Below, piece after piece: positions 21,385 through 30,749 of a stretch of DNA of 64,000 nt (the stretch's first letter is position 1; each line of letters begins with the position of its first letter). The notes under the pieces are model-generated. The model was not told the DNA's origin and did not search any database. It saw only the letters and a program-made list of their open reading frames with translations. The translations under genes and the position numbers were made by a program. The stretch covers positions 62,968-126,967 of the forward strand of contig NZ_JAKOIW010000017.1 of the NCBI RefSeq assembly GCF_022206305.1, in the 5' to 3' direction. The stretch is from Gordonia sp. 'Campus'. GTDB lineage: Bacteria > Actinomycetota > Actinomycetes > Mycobacteriales > Mycobacteriaceae.

Positions 21385-21915
21385 ATGGACCCTTCATCTG
21401 ATTCGCCCCGGCCGACGCGCCCCGACGTGCACCCGACCCTGCGCGAACCCGCCAACAGCGTCGACCCGCGCGCGAAGACCCTGTGGCGCATCGGACCACT
21501 GGTCCTCGGGGTCCCGACACTGATCGCCGCGGTCGTGGTGGCCGTGGTCGTCGAGGAAGCACGATGGATCGCGCTCACCGCGGGGTTGGCCGCGGCCGCC
21601 CTCACGGTCGCGTACACCACCGTGGTGCCGTTGTGGCGCTACCGCTTCCATCGGTGGGAGGTCAGCGAGGACGCGGTGTACTCGCAGTCGGGATGGTTCG
21701 TCCGGCACCGGGTGATCATCCCCATCGCGCGGATTCAGGTGGTGGACACCGAAGCCGGTCCCATCGAACAGTTCCTCAGGCTCGCGAAGCTGACGGTCAC
21801 CACCGCGTCGTCGGCCGGGACCATCCACATCGTCGGCCTCGACGCCGAGGTCGCGCGCACGACCGCGGCCGATCTGACCATCCGCACACAGGCTTTCACC
21901 GATGACGCGACCTGA
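21385..21915 (+). CDS. PH domain-containing membrane protein (YdbS-like)
   Basis: This 176-residue protein has a cytoplasmic N-terminus, two transmembrane helices (about residues 35-75: GPLVLGVPTLIAAVVVAVVV, then WIALTAGLAAAALTVAY) and one bacterial PH (bPH2) domain: YRFHRWEVSEDAVYSQSG, then VIIPIARIQVVDTEAGPIEQFLRLAKLTV. It overlaps the following, larger PH-domain gene by 14 bases, the same pairing as ydbS-ydbT in Bacillus. Function is not well defined; the Bacillus pair is linked to envelope stress and bacteriocin resistance. Confidence 0.85.
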   Translation: MDPSSDSPRPTRPDVHPTLREPANSVDPRAKTLWRIGPLVLGVPTLIAAVVVAVVVEEARWIALTAGLAAAALTVAYTTVVPLWRYRFHRWEVSEDAVYSQSGWFVRHRVIIPIARIQVVDTEAGPIEQFLRLAKLTVTTASSAGTIHIVGLDAEVARTTAADLTIRTQAFTDDAT

Positions 21916-23398
21916 CCGACTGCACATCGACACCGCCGACGAATGGCACCGGTTGTCGCCGTGGATGATGGCGGTCAAGCCGGTCGAGCTCCTCCCGTCG
22001 CTGGTGCCGGTCCTGATCGCCCTCGTCTTCGCGGGGCAGGGAGCACCGCTGTTCACCATGATCGCGACGGCCGTGATCGTGCCCCTGGTCACCGTCGTCC
22101 CCTGGCTGACGACCCGCTATCAGGTGACCGACGACCACGTCCGGGTCCGGAGCGGACTCGTCACCCGTCGCGTCGCCACCGCACGTCGGGACCGCATCCG
22201 CAGCGTCGATCTCACGGCGTCGCCGGTCCACCGGTTGCTGAAATTGCAGAAGGTCAAGATCGGCACCGGCGGCGACGACGAATCGTCGGCGGTCACGCTC
22301 ACCGCGCTGCCCATCGATGAGGCCCGCGCCCTGCATGACAACCTCATGGCCACCCGTCCCCACGGCGCGATGTCGACCGCACAGGACGGCGAGCCCCCGG
22401 CATCGGCGGATCACGACACCGAGGTCCTGGCCCGGTTCGAGACGTCGTGGCTCCGGTACTCGCCGTTCTCGGTGGCCGGACTCGCGCTGGCGGCGGGCGC
22501 CGCCGGCCTCGCCGCACAGATAGCCAACGACGCCGGGGTGTTCTCCGACGGGATCGGGATCGCACGCGACGCGTTCGACGCGGTGCGTCAGACCGCCATC
22601 GGCCTCGTGATCGCCGGCGTGGCGCTCGTCGTCACCGTCGTCGGCGCGCTTCTGTCGGTCCTCGCCTATGTGTTGAACTACTGGAACTTCCGGCTCATCC
22701 GCCATGCCGACGGAACCCTTCGGACCGAGCGTGGTCTCCTCACCACCAACGCGATCAGCTTCGACGAGCAGCGGATTCGCGGCAGCCACCTCACCGAGCC
22801 CGTACTGATGCGACCGCTGAAAGGTGCGCGCCTGCACGCGATCGCGACGGGCAGCACCAAACACCCGCTGCTGCTCCCGCCCGCCCCGATCGACGAGGCG
22901 ATGCGCGTCGCCGGTCTCGTGACCCACGAGCGGGCCGAGCTCACCACACCGCTGGTCCGACACGGTCGTACGGCATCACTCCGTCGCCTCACCCGCGGAT
23001 TCCTGTTCGGGGCGATCATGTGCGCCGGCCTCGTGGTCGCGGTTGTCGCAGGCGCCGTGCCCGCGCCGTGGGTGGCGGTGGGTGTTCTGGCCGTTCTCGT
23101 CTCGACCGCACTCGGCGGGGTGCGTGCCCGGCATCTGGGACACCGGGTCACCGCACGCTCGGTGGTCATCGCCCCGCCGACCGTCGCCCGCCAACGCATC
23201 GTCATCGACCGTGACGGCGTGCTCGGCTGGGCCGACCGGTCGTCGATCTTTCAGCGCCGCAACGGGATCAGCACCCTGACCGTCGCGACCGCGGCCGGCG
23301 CCGAACACTACGCGATGGTCGACGTCGACGACAGAACTGCCGCCGCGATCACCGGCGAGGTGTCGGGCGACTGGATGCGACCGTTCCTCACCCCCTGA
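21902..23398 (+). CDS. Multi-PH-domain membrane protein (YdbT-like)
   Basis: This 498-residue protein has three repeats of a two-helix membrane hairpin followed by a PH (bPH2) domain: TRYQVTDDHVRVRSGLVTRRVATARRD, then FRLIRHADGTLRTERGLLTTN, then a more divergent third unit ending near the C-terminus. It overlaps the upstream single-PH gene, so the two products probably form one membrane complex. The role is unknown beyond analogy to YdbS/YdbT. Confidence 0.85.
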   Translation: MTRPDRLHIDTADEWHRLSPWMMAVKPVELLPSLVPVLIALVFAGQGAPLFTMIATAVIVPLVTVVPWLTTRYQVTDDHVRVRSGLVTRRVATARRDRIRSVDLTASPVHRLLKLQKVKIGTGGDDESSAVTLTALPIDEARALHDNLMATRPHGAMSTAQDGEPPASADHDTEVLARFETSWLRYSPFSVAGLALAAGAAGLAAQIANDAGVFSDGIGIARDAFDAVRQTAIGLVIAGVALVVTVVGALLSVLAYVLNYWNFRLIRHADGTLRTERGLLTTNAISFDEQRIRGSHLTEPVLMRPLKGARLHAIATGSTKHPLLLPPAPIDEAMRVAGLVTHERAELTTPLVRHGRTASLRRLTRGFLFGAIMCAGLVVAVVAGAVPAPWVAVGVLAVLVSTALGGVRARHLGHRVTARSVVIAPPTVARQRIVIDRDGVLGWADRSSIFQRRNGISTLTVATAAGAEHYAMVDVDDRTAAAITGEVSGDWMRPFLTP

Positions 23399-23406
23399 CC
23401 TGCCGC

Positions 23407-24807
23407 TCAGGCCAGCGGCAACCCGACCGCGGCGGCGAGCACCCCGAGTGCCGCGCAGATGCCGAGGGTGCGGAGCACCGATTGTTGGAGCGGGTAGACG
23501 AGGACGACTGCGACCACTGCGATCACGACCGCGAGTGGGCGCAGCGTATCGAGGTGCGGTACCGCGAGGTGCAGTGGTCCGGCGGTGACGACCGTGGTGT
23601 CGCGAAAGAGCGTGTGCAGGGCGAAATACAGCGCGAGGTTCGCGATCACGCCCACCACCGCAGCGGTGACGCCGTTGAGCGCGGACGTGAGATGCCGGTT
23701 GTTGCGGAGCTTTTCGATGAACGGCGCCCCGAGGACGATGAACACGAAACTCGGCACGAAGGTGACCCAGGTGGTCAATAGCGCGCCGATGGTCGCCGCG
23801 ACCCACGGGTCGATGCCGCCGGGGTCGCGGTAGGCGCCCAGGAACGCGACGAACTGGACGACCATGATCAGCGGACCGGGCGTCGTCTCGGCCAGCCCGA
23901 GCCCCCGCACCATCTCGCCCGGCGACACCCAGCCGTAGACGTCGACCGCCTGCTGGGCGATGTAGGCGAGCACCGCGTAGGCACCGCCGAAGGTGATCAG
24001 TGCGGTCCAGGTGAAGAAGGTGCCCTGCTGGGTGAACACACTGCCCGCCCCGGTGGTCGCCACGACGATTCCCATGGGGACCACCCACGCGAGACCGCCG
24101 ACGAGCAGCACGATCCCGGCGCGCCGCCAACTCGGCGACGCCGTGTGGATGGCGTCGTCGGCGATGACCGGGGCAGGCCCGTCATCGGATGGCTCCGAGT
24201 CGGATAACTCGCCGCCGGTGGTGACCTGATGGCGCCCGGTCAACCAGCCGACGACGCCGGCCGCGACGATGACGATCGGAAAGGGAACGGCGAACACCGC
24301 GAGGGCGATGAATGCGGCGACGGCGATCGCGACCTGAACCGGACCGATGAGTGCCCGCTTGCTGACCCGGGTGACCGCCTGCGCGACGATCGCGAGCACG
24401 GCCGGTCCGATACCGGCGAACAGTGCCGCCACGATCGTCGTCGCACCGAACGCCACATAGATCGCCGACAGCCCGAGCATCGCGACGACCCCGGGCAGGA
24501 CGAACAGGATGCCGGCGATGAGGCCGCCCGCCGTGCCGTTCAGCAGCCAACCGACGTAGACGGCGAGTTGCTGGGCCTCCGGACCGGGCAGCAGCATGCA
24601 GTAGTTCAGGGCGTGCAGGAATCGCCGCTGACCGATCCACCGCCGGTCGTCGACGAGCGCCCGCTGCATCACCGCGATCTGACCCGCGGGCCCGCCGAAG
24701 GTCTGCAGGGAGATCAGGAACCACGCCCTCGTCGCCGCGCGCAGCGAGACACCCGTCGCCGTGCGGACAGTGGGTGCGCCCCTCACCCTGCCGTCCTCGT
24801 CAGACAC
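23407..24807 (-). CDS. chrA: Chromate transporter, fused two-domain ChrA
   Basis: This CHR-superfamily protein contains two homologous CHR halves, the long form that exports chromate. The first half carries FGGPAGQIAVM and LPGPEAQQLAVY; the second carries FGGAYAVLAY and TPGPLIMVVQF. About 12 transmembrane segments are visible. The start is placed at GTG 24807, which has AAGGGG nine bases upstream; a GTG at 24846 gives 13 more residues but lacks a ribosome-binding site. It is transcribed divergently from the FAD enzyme at 25100. Confidence 0.88.
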   Translation of the reverse strand: MSDEDGRVRGAPTVRTATGVSLRAATRAWFLISLQTFGGPAGQIAVMQRALVDDRRWIGQRRFLHALNYCMLLPGPEAQQLAVYVGWLLNGTAGGLIAGILFVLPGVVAMLGLSAIYVAFGATTIVAALFAGIGPAVLAIVAQAVTRVSKRALIGPVQVAIAVAAFIALAVFAVPFPIVIVAAGVVGWLTGRHQVTTGGELSDSEPSDDGPAPVIADDAIHTASPSWRRAGIVLLVGGLAWVVPMGIVVATTGAGSVFTQQGTFFTWTALITFGGAYAVLAYIAQQAVDVYGWVSPGEMVRGLGLAETTPGPLIMVVQFVAFLGAYRDPGGIDPWVAATIGALLTTWVTFVPSFVFIVLGAPFIEKLRNNRHLTSALNGVTAAVVGVIANLALYFALHTLFRDTTVVTAGPLHLAVPHLDTLRPLAVVIAVVAVVLVYPLQQSVLRTLGICAALGVLAAAVGLPLA

Positions 24808-24995
24808 AGGTGTCGTCCCCTTCGTCGTGTTCTTCCGTCGAGGCACGGAGGCCCCGAGTTGCTCTCACCTGATGCAACGCGGGTGACGATCCGGTTGTCC
24901 AGGATTGAACTCGGGGTGATCCGTAGGTGACACCTACCCCCCGGGATCTTCGCGGGAGTTCGGCGTCGACGAGAACACGACTGAGACGATTTCCG

Positions 24996-25058
24996 GAAAC
25001 CGTCCGACCGGTTTCGGCGCTGTGGTAGACATCACACCAGATCAGTCATCACTGACTG
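24996..25058. promoter_or_regulatory. Two palindromes between chrA and the FAD enzyme
   Basis: GAAACCG-6 bases-CGGTTTC occupies 24996-25015, and CAGTCA-TCAC-TGACTG occupies 25043-25058. Both lie in the divergent promoter region. The second ends about 40 bases before the FAD-enzyme start and is TetR-operator-sized, so the TetR gene at 26971 is a possible binder. No other signal is evident in 24808-25099. Confidence 0.4.
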
Positions 25059-25099
25059 TTCTCACCGACTGCGGTGTCACCGACCAGGGGGTCACACTG

Positions 25100-26932
25100 A
25101 TGACAGACGTCGAGAACACTTCCCGCACAACTCTTCACCAGGGGCTACCGCGCCGCGCGGTGCTGCGCGGGTCCGCGGCCGCCGCCGTGCTCGCCGGGAC
25201 CGCGGTGGCGTTGCCGGGAGTTGCCGTCCCGTCCGCGCAGGCGGTGCCCCGCCGAGGCGGCGGGCGAGGACGCGACGTCGCGATCTTCGGTGGCGGGATG
25301 GCGGGCCTGTCGGCGGCACACGAACTCATCGAGCGCGGCTTCGCGGTGACCGTCTATGAACCGTCCCGACTCGGCGGCAAGGCCTTCAGCCACGACGTGC
25401 CGGGCACGGCGCGTGGCGGACGAATGGCTCTGCCGGGCGAACACGGCTTCCGGTTCTTCCCCGGCTGCTATCAGCATGTGCCCGACACGATGGAACGCAT
25501 CCCCGTCGGCGGCAGCAACGTCCGGGACCGGCATCTCATCAACGTCGAATCCGCCGTGATCGCGTTCGACGATGCCGGGTACGCCCCGACCACCGCCCCG
25601 GCGTCGATCATGGGGTTCGTCGAGCACGCCCCCGAGATCGTCACGCTCGACAACCTGCGCAACGCGTTGATGACCGGTCTGGAGTTCGTCGTCGACGTTC
25701 CGCCGCCCGAGCTGACATTCTTCGTCACCCGCGAACTGATCATCGCGACGAGCTGCACCGAACGACGAATAGGCCAGTGGGAGAACCAGTCCTGGATGCA
25801 GTTCGTCAAGTCCAAGGGAAAGTCCCGGGCGTATCAGCGATACCTCGTCGGTGCGCTCACGCGGGCCCTCGTGGCGGCGAAGCCCGACACCGCCTCGGCA
25901 CGAACGATCGGCCAGATCGGTCTCGCGCTGGCAACGTCGGCGACCGGCCTCGTCAGCGGTTACGACGCCGGCCCGGTCCACGGTGGCGTCGACCGAATCC
26001 TCAACCGGCCCACGAACCATGCGTGGATCGACCCGTGGGTCGCGCACCTGAGAGGTCGCGGTGTGCGCTTCGAGATGGGGACGGGCCTGGCTCACCTGGA
26101 TTTCGCCCGCGGACGTGTCGGCGGTGCTCGACTCACGACGGGCGCGTCGGTGGACTCCGACTGGTATGTCGCCGCCATGCCCATCGACCGGCTCCGGCCA
26201 CTGCTGTCCCCCGAACTCGTCGATGCCGACCCGTCGCTGGCTGGAATCCACGCACTCAAGGACGACTGGATGGTCGGCATCCAGTACTTCCTGTCACGCC
26301 GGGCCGACATGCCGCCGAGTCACATCGCCGCGCTCGGAACCCCCTGGGCGTTGACCGGACTGTTCCAGGCCCGGCCGTGGAACGTCGACTTCGCGCGCAA
26401 ATACGGCGACGGTCGCGTCCAGGACTGTCTGTCGATCGACATCTCGGAGTGGGAGAAACCCGGGATCCTGTACGGCAAGCCCGCGAAACAGTGCACCAAG
26501 CAGGAGATCGCCCGGGAGGTGTGGGCCCAGATGAGCCGCGCGATGAACTCGGGAGGTCGCAAGCTCCTGCGATCGGAGGAGATCGTCACGTGGTCGCTCG
26601 ACCCGGGGATCACCTGGTCGCCCTCGATCGCCAACGCGACGCCACTGATGGTCAACACCGCGGGGTCGTACAAGAACCGCCCGCACGCCTACACCTCGAT
26701 TCCCAACCTGTTCATCGGTGGCGACCACGTCCGGAGCAACATCGACCTCGCGACGATGGAGGGCGCCAACGAGTCCGGCCGACGGGTGACGAACGCGATC
26801 ATCGCGGCGGCGGACAGCCCCGCCCCGGACGCGACGGTCTTCCCGCTGTGGGAACTTCCGATGCTCGAGCCGCTCAAACAGATCGACCGGGATCGCTACC
26901 GCGCCGGTCTGCCGCACATCCTCGACGTGTGA
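25100..26932 (+). CDS. Tat-exported FAD-dependent amine oxidase/desaturase-like protein
   Basis: This 610-residue flavoprotein belongs to the NAD(P)-binding Rossmann/amine-oxidase superfamily, close to hydroxysqualene dehydroxylase and carotenoid desaturases. A twin-arginine signal is visible (PRRAVLRGSAAAAVLAG), followed after the cleavage region by the dinucleotide motif VAIFGGGMAGLSAAHEL. Near the C-terminus NLFIGGDHVRSNIDLATMEGANESGRRV is the second FAD motif. ATG 25100 has AGGGGG eight bases upstream, so it is preferred over in-frame codons from 25022. A TetR gene follows after 38 bases. The substrate may be an isoprenoid lipid; this is inference. Confidence 0.82.
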   Translation: MTDVENTSRTTLHQGLPRRAVLRGSAAAAVLAGTAVALPGVAVPSAQAVPRRGGGRGRDVAIFGGGMAGLSAAHELIERGFAVTVYEPSRLGGKAFSHDVPGTARGGRMALPGEHGFRFFPGCYQHVPDTMERIPVGGSNVRDRHLINVESAVIAFDDAGYAPTTAPASIMGFVEHAPEIVTLDNLRNALMTGLEFVVDVPPPELTFFVTRELIIATSCTERRIGQWENQSWMQFVKSKGKSRAYQRYLVGALTRALVAAKPDTASARTIGQIGLALATSATGLVSGYDAGPVHGGVDRILNRPTNHAWIDPWVAHLRGRGVRFEMGTGLAHLDFARGRVGGARLTTGASVDSDWYVAAMPIDRLRPLLSPELVDADPSLAGIHALKDDWMVGIQYFLSRRADMPPSHIAALGTPWALTGLFQARPWNVDFARKYGDGRVQDCLSIDISEWEKPGILYGKPAKQCTKQEIAREVWAQMSRAMNSGGRKLLRSEEIVTWSLDPGITWSPSIANATPLMVNTAGSYKNRPHAYTSIPNLFIGGDHVRSNIDLATMEGANESGRRVTNAIIAAADSPAPDATVFPLWELPMLEPLKQIDRDRYRAGLPHILDV

Positions 26933-26970
26933 GGACGAACCGGGATCGTGCGCGCACTACGATCTCCCCC

Positions 26971-27645
26971 GTGACCACCTCCCCCGGTGCCGCCCGTCCG
27001 CCGCGGCAGCAGCGCAGCGGGGTGACACAGACCCGAATCCTCGACGCCGCGATCCGCGTGCTCGTCGACCGCGGGTATTCGGCCGCCAGCACGGTCGCGA
27101 TCCAGAACGAGGCCGGTGTCAGCCGCGGTCGTCTGCTGCACCACTACCCGTCCCGCGATGTGCTCCTGATGGCGGCGGTGGGCCACCTCGCGCGCACCCG
27201 GATCGCCGAGTTGCCCAGCCGCGTCGACTGGCCCGTCGACCCGATCGAGCGGATCGCACTGGCCACCGAAGTCGGCTGGTCGACGTTCCACCAGCCGTAC
27301 TTCGTGGCGTCGATGGAGCTGTGGGTCGCGGCCCGCACCAACGCGAACCTGCGGACCGCACTCCTCCCGACCGAACGCGAGATCGGTCAGACCGTGCGCC
27401 GGGCCGTCGCCGGTTTCCTCGGTATGGAGCTGACCTCGTCGCCGCGGTACGCCGACCTCTATCCGTTGCTGCTGTCGAGCATGCGCGGCGCGGCCACGAC
27501 CTATCTCATCGACCGGCGCGACCCGCTGACCGATCCCCACCTGCCGTTATGGCGTGAGCTCACCCGCGTCTACCTGCTCGACGACCCCGACCCCGCGGCC
27601 GGGACGTCGAGGGCATCGAGCAGCCGATCGACGAACGGCGCCTGA
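26971..27645 (+). CDS. TetR-family transcriptional regulator
   Basis: This 224-residue protein has an N-terminal TetR helix-turn-helix (TRILDAAIRVLVDRGYSAAS, then IQNEAGVSRGRLLHHYPSRDVLL) and an all-helical ligand domain. It starts at GTG 26971 and follows the FAD enzyme closely, so it probably controls that gene. Its last ~25 codons overlap the 3' end of the convergent NUDIX gene (27570-27645). The tail there (SRASSSRSTNGA) is low in complexity, as if an original stop was lost and translation extended. Confidence 0.88.
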   Translation: MTTSPGAARPPRQQRSGVTQTRILDAAIRVLVDRGYSAASTVAIQNEAGVSRGRLLHHYPSRDVLLMAAVGHLARTRIAELPSRVDWPVDPIERIALATEVGWSTFHQPYFVASMELWVAARTNANLRTALLPTEREIGQTVRRAVAGFLGMELTSSPRYADLYPLLLSSMRGAATTYLIDRRDPLTDPHLPLWRELTRVYLLDDPDPAAGTSRASSSRSTNGA

Positions 27646-28091
27646 GCGGGGTTGAGCTTGGCCCGCGCGACCTCCGGGGTGAACCATCGGGCGCGATCGA
27701 TCTCCGGGAACGACTGCATCCGGCCCGACCGCGGCGGCCACATGAGATCGAAGGTGTTGCTCACGACGGTCGTGGTGTCCAGATCTCCCTCCACTGCGAA
27801 GCCGACCACCGTCTTACCGCTCTTCAGCCGGACCTCGCCGAGATCGATCGGCGTCCCGTCGGGCACCGGGCTGCCGATCTCCTCGGCGTACTCGCGCTGC
27901 GCAGCGTCCCAGTCGGACTCGCCGGGATCGACGAGCCCCTTCGGCACCGACCACGAACCGGCGTCCGGTTTGCGCGCCCAGATCGGCCCGCCCGGGAACG
28001 CGACGAGGACTTCGACGCCGCTGCCGTCGGGCACCGGAACACGCCGGTAGAGCAGGATGCCCGCGCTGCGGCGGGAGGTGGTTGCGATCAC
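27570..28091 (-). CDS. NUDIX hydrolase (173 aa)
   Basis: The NUDIX box GLVDPGESDWDAAQREYAEEIGS fits G-x5-E-x7-RE-x2-EE-x-G closely. It is preceded by SAGILLYRR and WSVPKG, and MWPPRSGRMQSFPEIDRARWF follows. This pattern is close to a group of stand-alone actinobacterial NUDIX proteins of unknown substrate. It converges with, and overlaps, the TetR gene by 76 bases. Confidence 0.85.
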   Translation of the reverse strand: MIATTSRRSAGILLYRRVPVPDGSGVEVLVAFPGGPIWARKPDAGSWSVPKGLVDPGESDWDAAQREYAEEIGSPVPDGTPIDLGEVRLKSGKTVVGFAVEGDLDTTTVVSNTFDLMWPPRSGRMQSFPEIDRARWFTPEVARAKLNPAQAPFVDRLLDALDVPAAGSGSSSR

Positions 28092-28203
28092 CGCTACATC
28101 ATCACGGACCTGTGCGGGGCCTTGTCACCGTTCCGACCGTGTTCGGGGGACGTTCCTCGGCCGACCACGCCCCGGTCGCCCACGCGCAGCCCCGAAAGAC
28201 CGC

Positions 28204-28578
28204 TCAGCCGGTCGTTTTCGCATAGTTGCTCGCGCCGTAGAAGTCGACGAGAATCACCGGTTCGTCGCCGACGACCCACGCGTCATGGCCCGAGGGCAGC
28301 GAGGTGATCTGTCCGGGTCCGGCCTCGAACTCGGTTCCGTCAGCCATGGCCACATGCAGCGTGCCGGCGACGTGATACTGGAAATGCGGTGCCTCGCAGA
28401 GCTCGGTGCCGGCGATCGGTTTGACGTCGACCGACCACCGCCATCCGGGCTGCAGGACCAGCCGGCCGATGTCGGACCGGCCGACAGTGACTAGTTCAGT
28501 CTGCCCGTTCCCGAAGGTCCGTACCTCGTCGGGTTCGGCGAAGTCACGGTGCTCGGTGCGATGCTCGGTGCTGGTCAT
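28204..28578 (-). CDS. Cupin-domain protein (124 aa)
   Basis: This is a small single-domain cupin. The ligand-bearing strands show FQYHVAGTLHVAMADGTEFEAGPGQITSLPSGHDAWVVGDEPV; His residues in FQYH and SGHDAW are candidate metal ligands. ATG 28578 has GGAGGGG ten bases upstream, which decides the start against a longer reading frame. No partner gene indicates a substrate. Confidence 0.78.
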   Translation of the reverse strand: MTSTEHRTEHRDFAEPDEVRTFGNGQTELVTVGRSDIGRLVLQPGWRWSVDVKPIAGTELCEAPHFQYHVAGTLHVAMADGTEFEAGPGQITSLPSGHDAWVVGDEPVILVDFYGASNYAKTTG

Positions 28579-28767
28579 TCTGATCCCCTCCGGTGGTTTC
28601 GTGAGATACCCCCGACGGTCTCCGACCCTAGGACTCCCAGCTTGCGTTTCCCTTGCGGCGAGCACACGATCGGGCATCGGTCGTCACCGAACCACGTGTC
28701 CGCAGCGGTTCCGACGACCCGCCGTAGAAGCCTTCCCCCGGCAACGGATCGGCCTATCGTGGAGAAC

Positions 28768-28998
28768 ATGTCCGGACGTGACCCCGAGCCAGCCCCCGAC
28801 GACGGTCGCATCGTCGACCCCGACCTCCCGCACGAGTGGCCGCACCGGTCGGCCTTCGCCTTCGGCGACTCGACCCCGATCGGCGAGACCGAGCGACTCG
28901 CACGGCAACGCGCGGCGTACGAGGCGGCGGGACACGGCAGCGACCACAATCGCGGGCACGCGCTCGGTGGCTCCGACGGCACCACCGAGGGACAGTAG
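28768..28998 (+). CDS. Small hydrophilic conserved protein (76 aa)
   Basis: A short acidic protein starts MSGRDPEPAPDDG and contains WPHRSAFAFGDSTPIGETERLARQRAAYEAAG. The start codon of the next gene follows its stop directly. No domain is recognised. The composition and tight spacing to the glyoxalase-fold gene argue that it is expressed. Longer forms starting at 28549 would run over non-coding sequence. Confidence 0.6.
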   Translation: MSGRDPEPAPDDGRIVDPDLPHEWPHRSAFAFGDSTPIGETERLARQRAAYEAAGHGSDHNRGHALGGSDGTTEGQ

Positions 28999-29382
28999 AT
29001 GGAGGTCCTGTCCAGCCGGGTGCTGTTGCTCTCGGCCGACCCCGAACGTTTGCAGTCGTTCTATCGCGACAGCCTCGGCCTGCCCGTCTACCGGGAGTAC
29101 CCGGGTGGCGTGGTGTTCTTCGCCGGCAACGGCCTCGTCGAGATCTCCTCGCACATGAAGGCCGACGAGCCGGACACGACGAGCAACGCGGTCCTGTGGC
29201 TGCAGGTCCGCGACGCCGACGCCGTGGCGCGCGAATTCCGCGAGCGGGGCGTCACCGTGGCCCGCGAACCCCGCGAAGAGCCGTGGGGCCTGATCGAGAT
29301 GCACGCCACCGACCCGGACGGCCGCACGCTGATCATCGTGCAGATTCCGGCGGACCACCCGTTGCGCGCCGACACCCGCTAG
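28999..29382 (+). CDS. VOC (glyoxalase/bleomycin resistance) family protein
   Basis: This 127-residue protein has two beta-alpha-beta-beta-beta modules: [30 protein letters not shown] in the first and [23 protein letters not shown] in the second, ending [17 protein letters not shown]. The Glu in [11 protein letters not shown] is the usual metal ligand position. Substrate unknown. It starts immediately after the preceding stop and lies upstream of aroA. Confidence 0.85.
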   Translation: MEVLSSRVLLLSADPERLQSFYRDSLGLPVYREYPGGVVFFAGNGLVEISSHMKADEPDTTSNAVLWLQVRDADAVAREFRERGVTVAREPREEPWGLIEMHATDPDGRTLIIVQIPADHPLRADTR

Positions 29383-29443
29383 CCGGCCACCCCCTCCCGG
29401 TCGGCAACCGGAGGCGCGCCCCGGGCATGACAAACTGGTCCGC

Positions 29444-30727
29444 ATGACTTCCTGGAGTGCACCGACCTGCACGCACGACCTCGACGGGACAGTCGTCCTG
29501 CCCGGTTCGAAGTCGATCACCAATCGTGCGCTGGTCCTCGCGGCGCTCGCCGACGGACCGTCGACCGTTCGGGGCACTCTGCGCAGCCGGGACACCGACC
29601 TCATGCTCGGCGCGCTCGACGCGCTCGGCGTCGAGATCCGGGTCGACCCGGCGGACGACACCACGGTCTCGCTCGCCCCCGGTCCCCTGCGCGGCGCCGA
29701 CGTCGACTGCGGTCTGGCGGGCACCGTCATGCGGTTCCTCCCGCCGGTGGCGGCGCTCGCCTCCGGCCCGGTGCGGTTCGACGGCGACCCGCACGCCCGC
29801 GTACGGCCGCAGACCACCATCCTCGACGCACTGCGAGGCCTCGGCGTGTCCATAGACGGCGATCGGTTGCCGTTCACCGTGGACGGCGTCGGTCGCGTAC
29901 CGGGTGGCGAGGTCGTCATCGACGCGTCGGGGTCGTCGCAGTTCGTCTCGGGACTCCTGTTGTCGGCGGCCCGGTTCGACGAGGGCCTGGTCGTCCGGCA
30001 TGTCGGTCCGCCGGTGCCGTCGACCCCGCACATCGACATGACCGTGGACATGCTGGCGACGGCCGGCGTCGCCGTCGACACCTCTGAAGCGGATGTGTGG
30101 CGCGTCGCGCCCGGTCCGATTCGCGCCGTCGACTGGACGGTCGAACCCGATTTGTCGAATGCCGCCGCGTTTCTCGCCGCCGCGGCCGTCACCGGCGGCG
30201 TCGTCCGCGTCCCGCACTGGCCCGCGGTGACCACTCAGCCGGGTGCGCGGATCGCCGACGTCCTCGCCGAGATGGGCTGCACCGTCGAGCATCTCGACGG
30301 CACGCTCTCGGTGCGCGGGCCGCGAGTCCTCCACGCCGTCGACCTCGACCTGCGGGACATCGGCGAACTCACGCCGACGATCGCCGCGCTGTGCGCGCTG
30401 GCCGACGGCATCAGCGAACTGTCCGGCATCGCCCATCTGCGCGGCCACGAGACCGATCGCCTCGCCGCCCTCACCACAGAGATCACCCGCCTCGGCGGCT
30501 CGTGCGCCGAGACCGACGACGGCCTGCGCATCACCGGCACGGCAGGCACCACGGACTCGAGCCTGCACGGCGGCACCTGGGAGTCGTACGCCGACCACCG
30601 CATGGCCACGGCCGGCGCGATCATCGGCCTGGTCACTCCGGGGGTGGAGGTCGACGACATCGAGACGACGAGCAAGACCCTTCCCGACTTCCCGGGCATG
30701 TGGCAGCGAATGCTCGGACGCGCATGA
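29444..30727 (+). CDS. aroA: 3-phosphoshikimate 1-carboxyvinyltransferase (EPSP synthase)
   Basis: AroA transfers enolpyruvyl from PEP to shikimate-3-phosphate, the sixth step of aromatic amino acid synthesis. The 427 residues show the substrate motifs [10 protein letters not shown] and [13 protein letters not shown], the PEP loop in [11 protein letters not shown], and [11 protein letters not shown]. The length is typical. The gene lies directly before rsgA, the same order as Rv3227-Rv3228 in M. tuberculosis. Confidence 0.96.
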   Translation: MTSWSAPTCTHDLDGTVVLPGSKSITNRALVLAALADGPSTVRGTLRSRDTDLMLGALDALGVEIRVDPADDTTVSLAPGPLRGADVDCGLAGTVMRFLPPVAALASGPVRFDGDPHARVRPQTTILDALRGLGVSIDGDRLPFTVDGVGRVPGGEVVIDASGSSQFVSGLLLSAARFDEGLVVRHVGPPVPSTPHIDMTVDMLATAGVAVDTSEADVWRVAPGPIRAVDWTVEPDLSNAAAFLAAAAVTGGVVRVPHWPAVTTQPGARIADVLAEMGCTVEHLDGTLSVRGPRVLHAVDLDLRDIGELTPTIAALCALADGISELSGIAHLRGHETDRLAALTTEITRLGGSCAETDDGLRITGTAGTTDSSLHGGTWESYADHRMATAGAIIGLVTPGVEVDDIETTSKTLPDFPGMWQRMLGRA

Positions 30728-30749
30728 GTTCTCGAGGGCAGGCGCGCCG

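Noticed and set aside
25022..25099. Extended N-terminus of the FAD enzyme from 25022
   Set aside because: It would place residues before the Tat signal and cover the palindrome at 25043; the ribosome-binding site supports ATG 25100.
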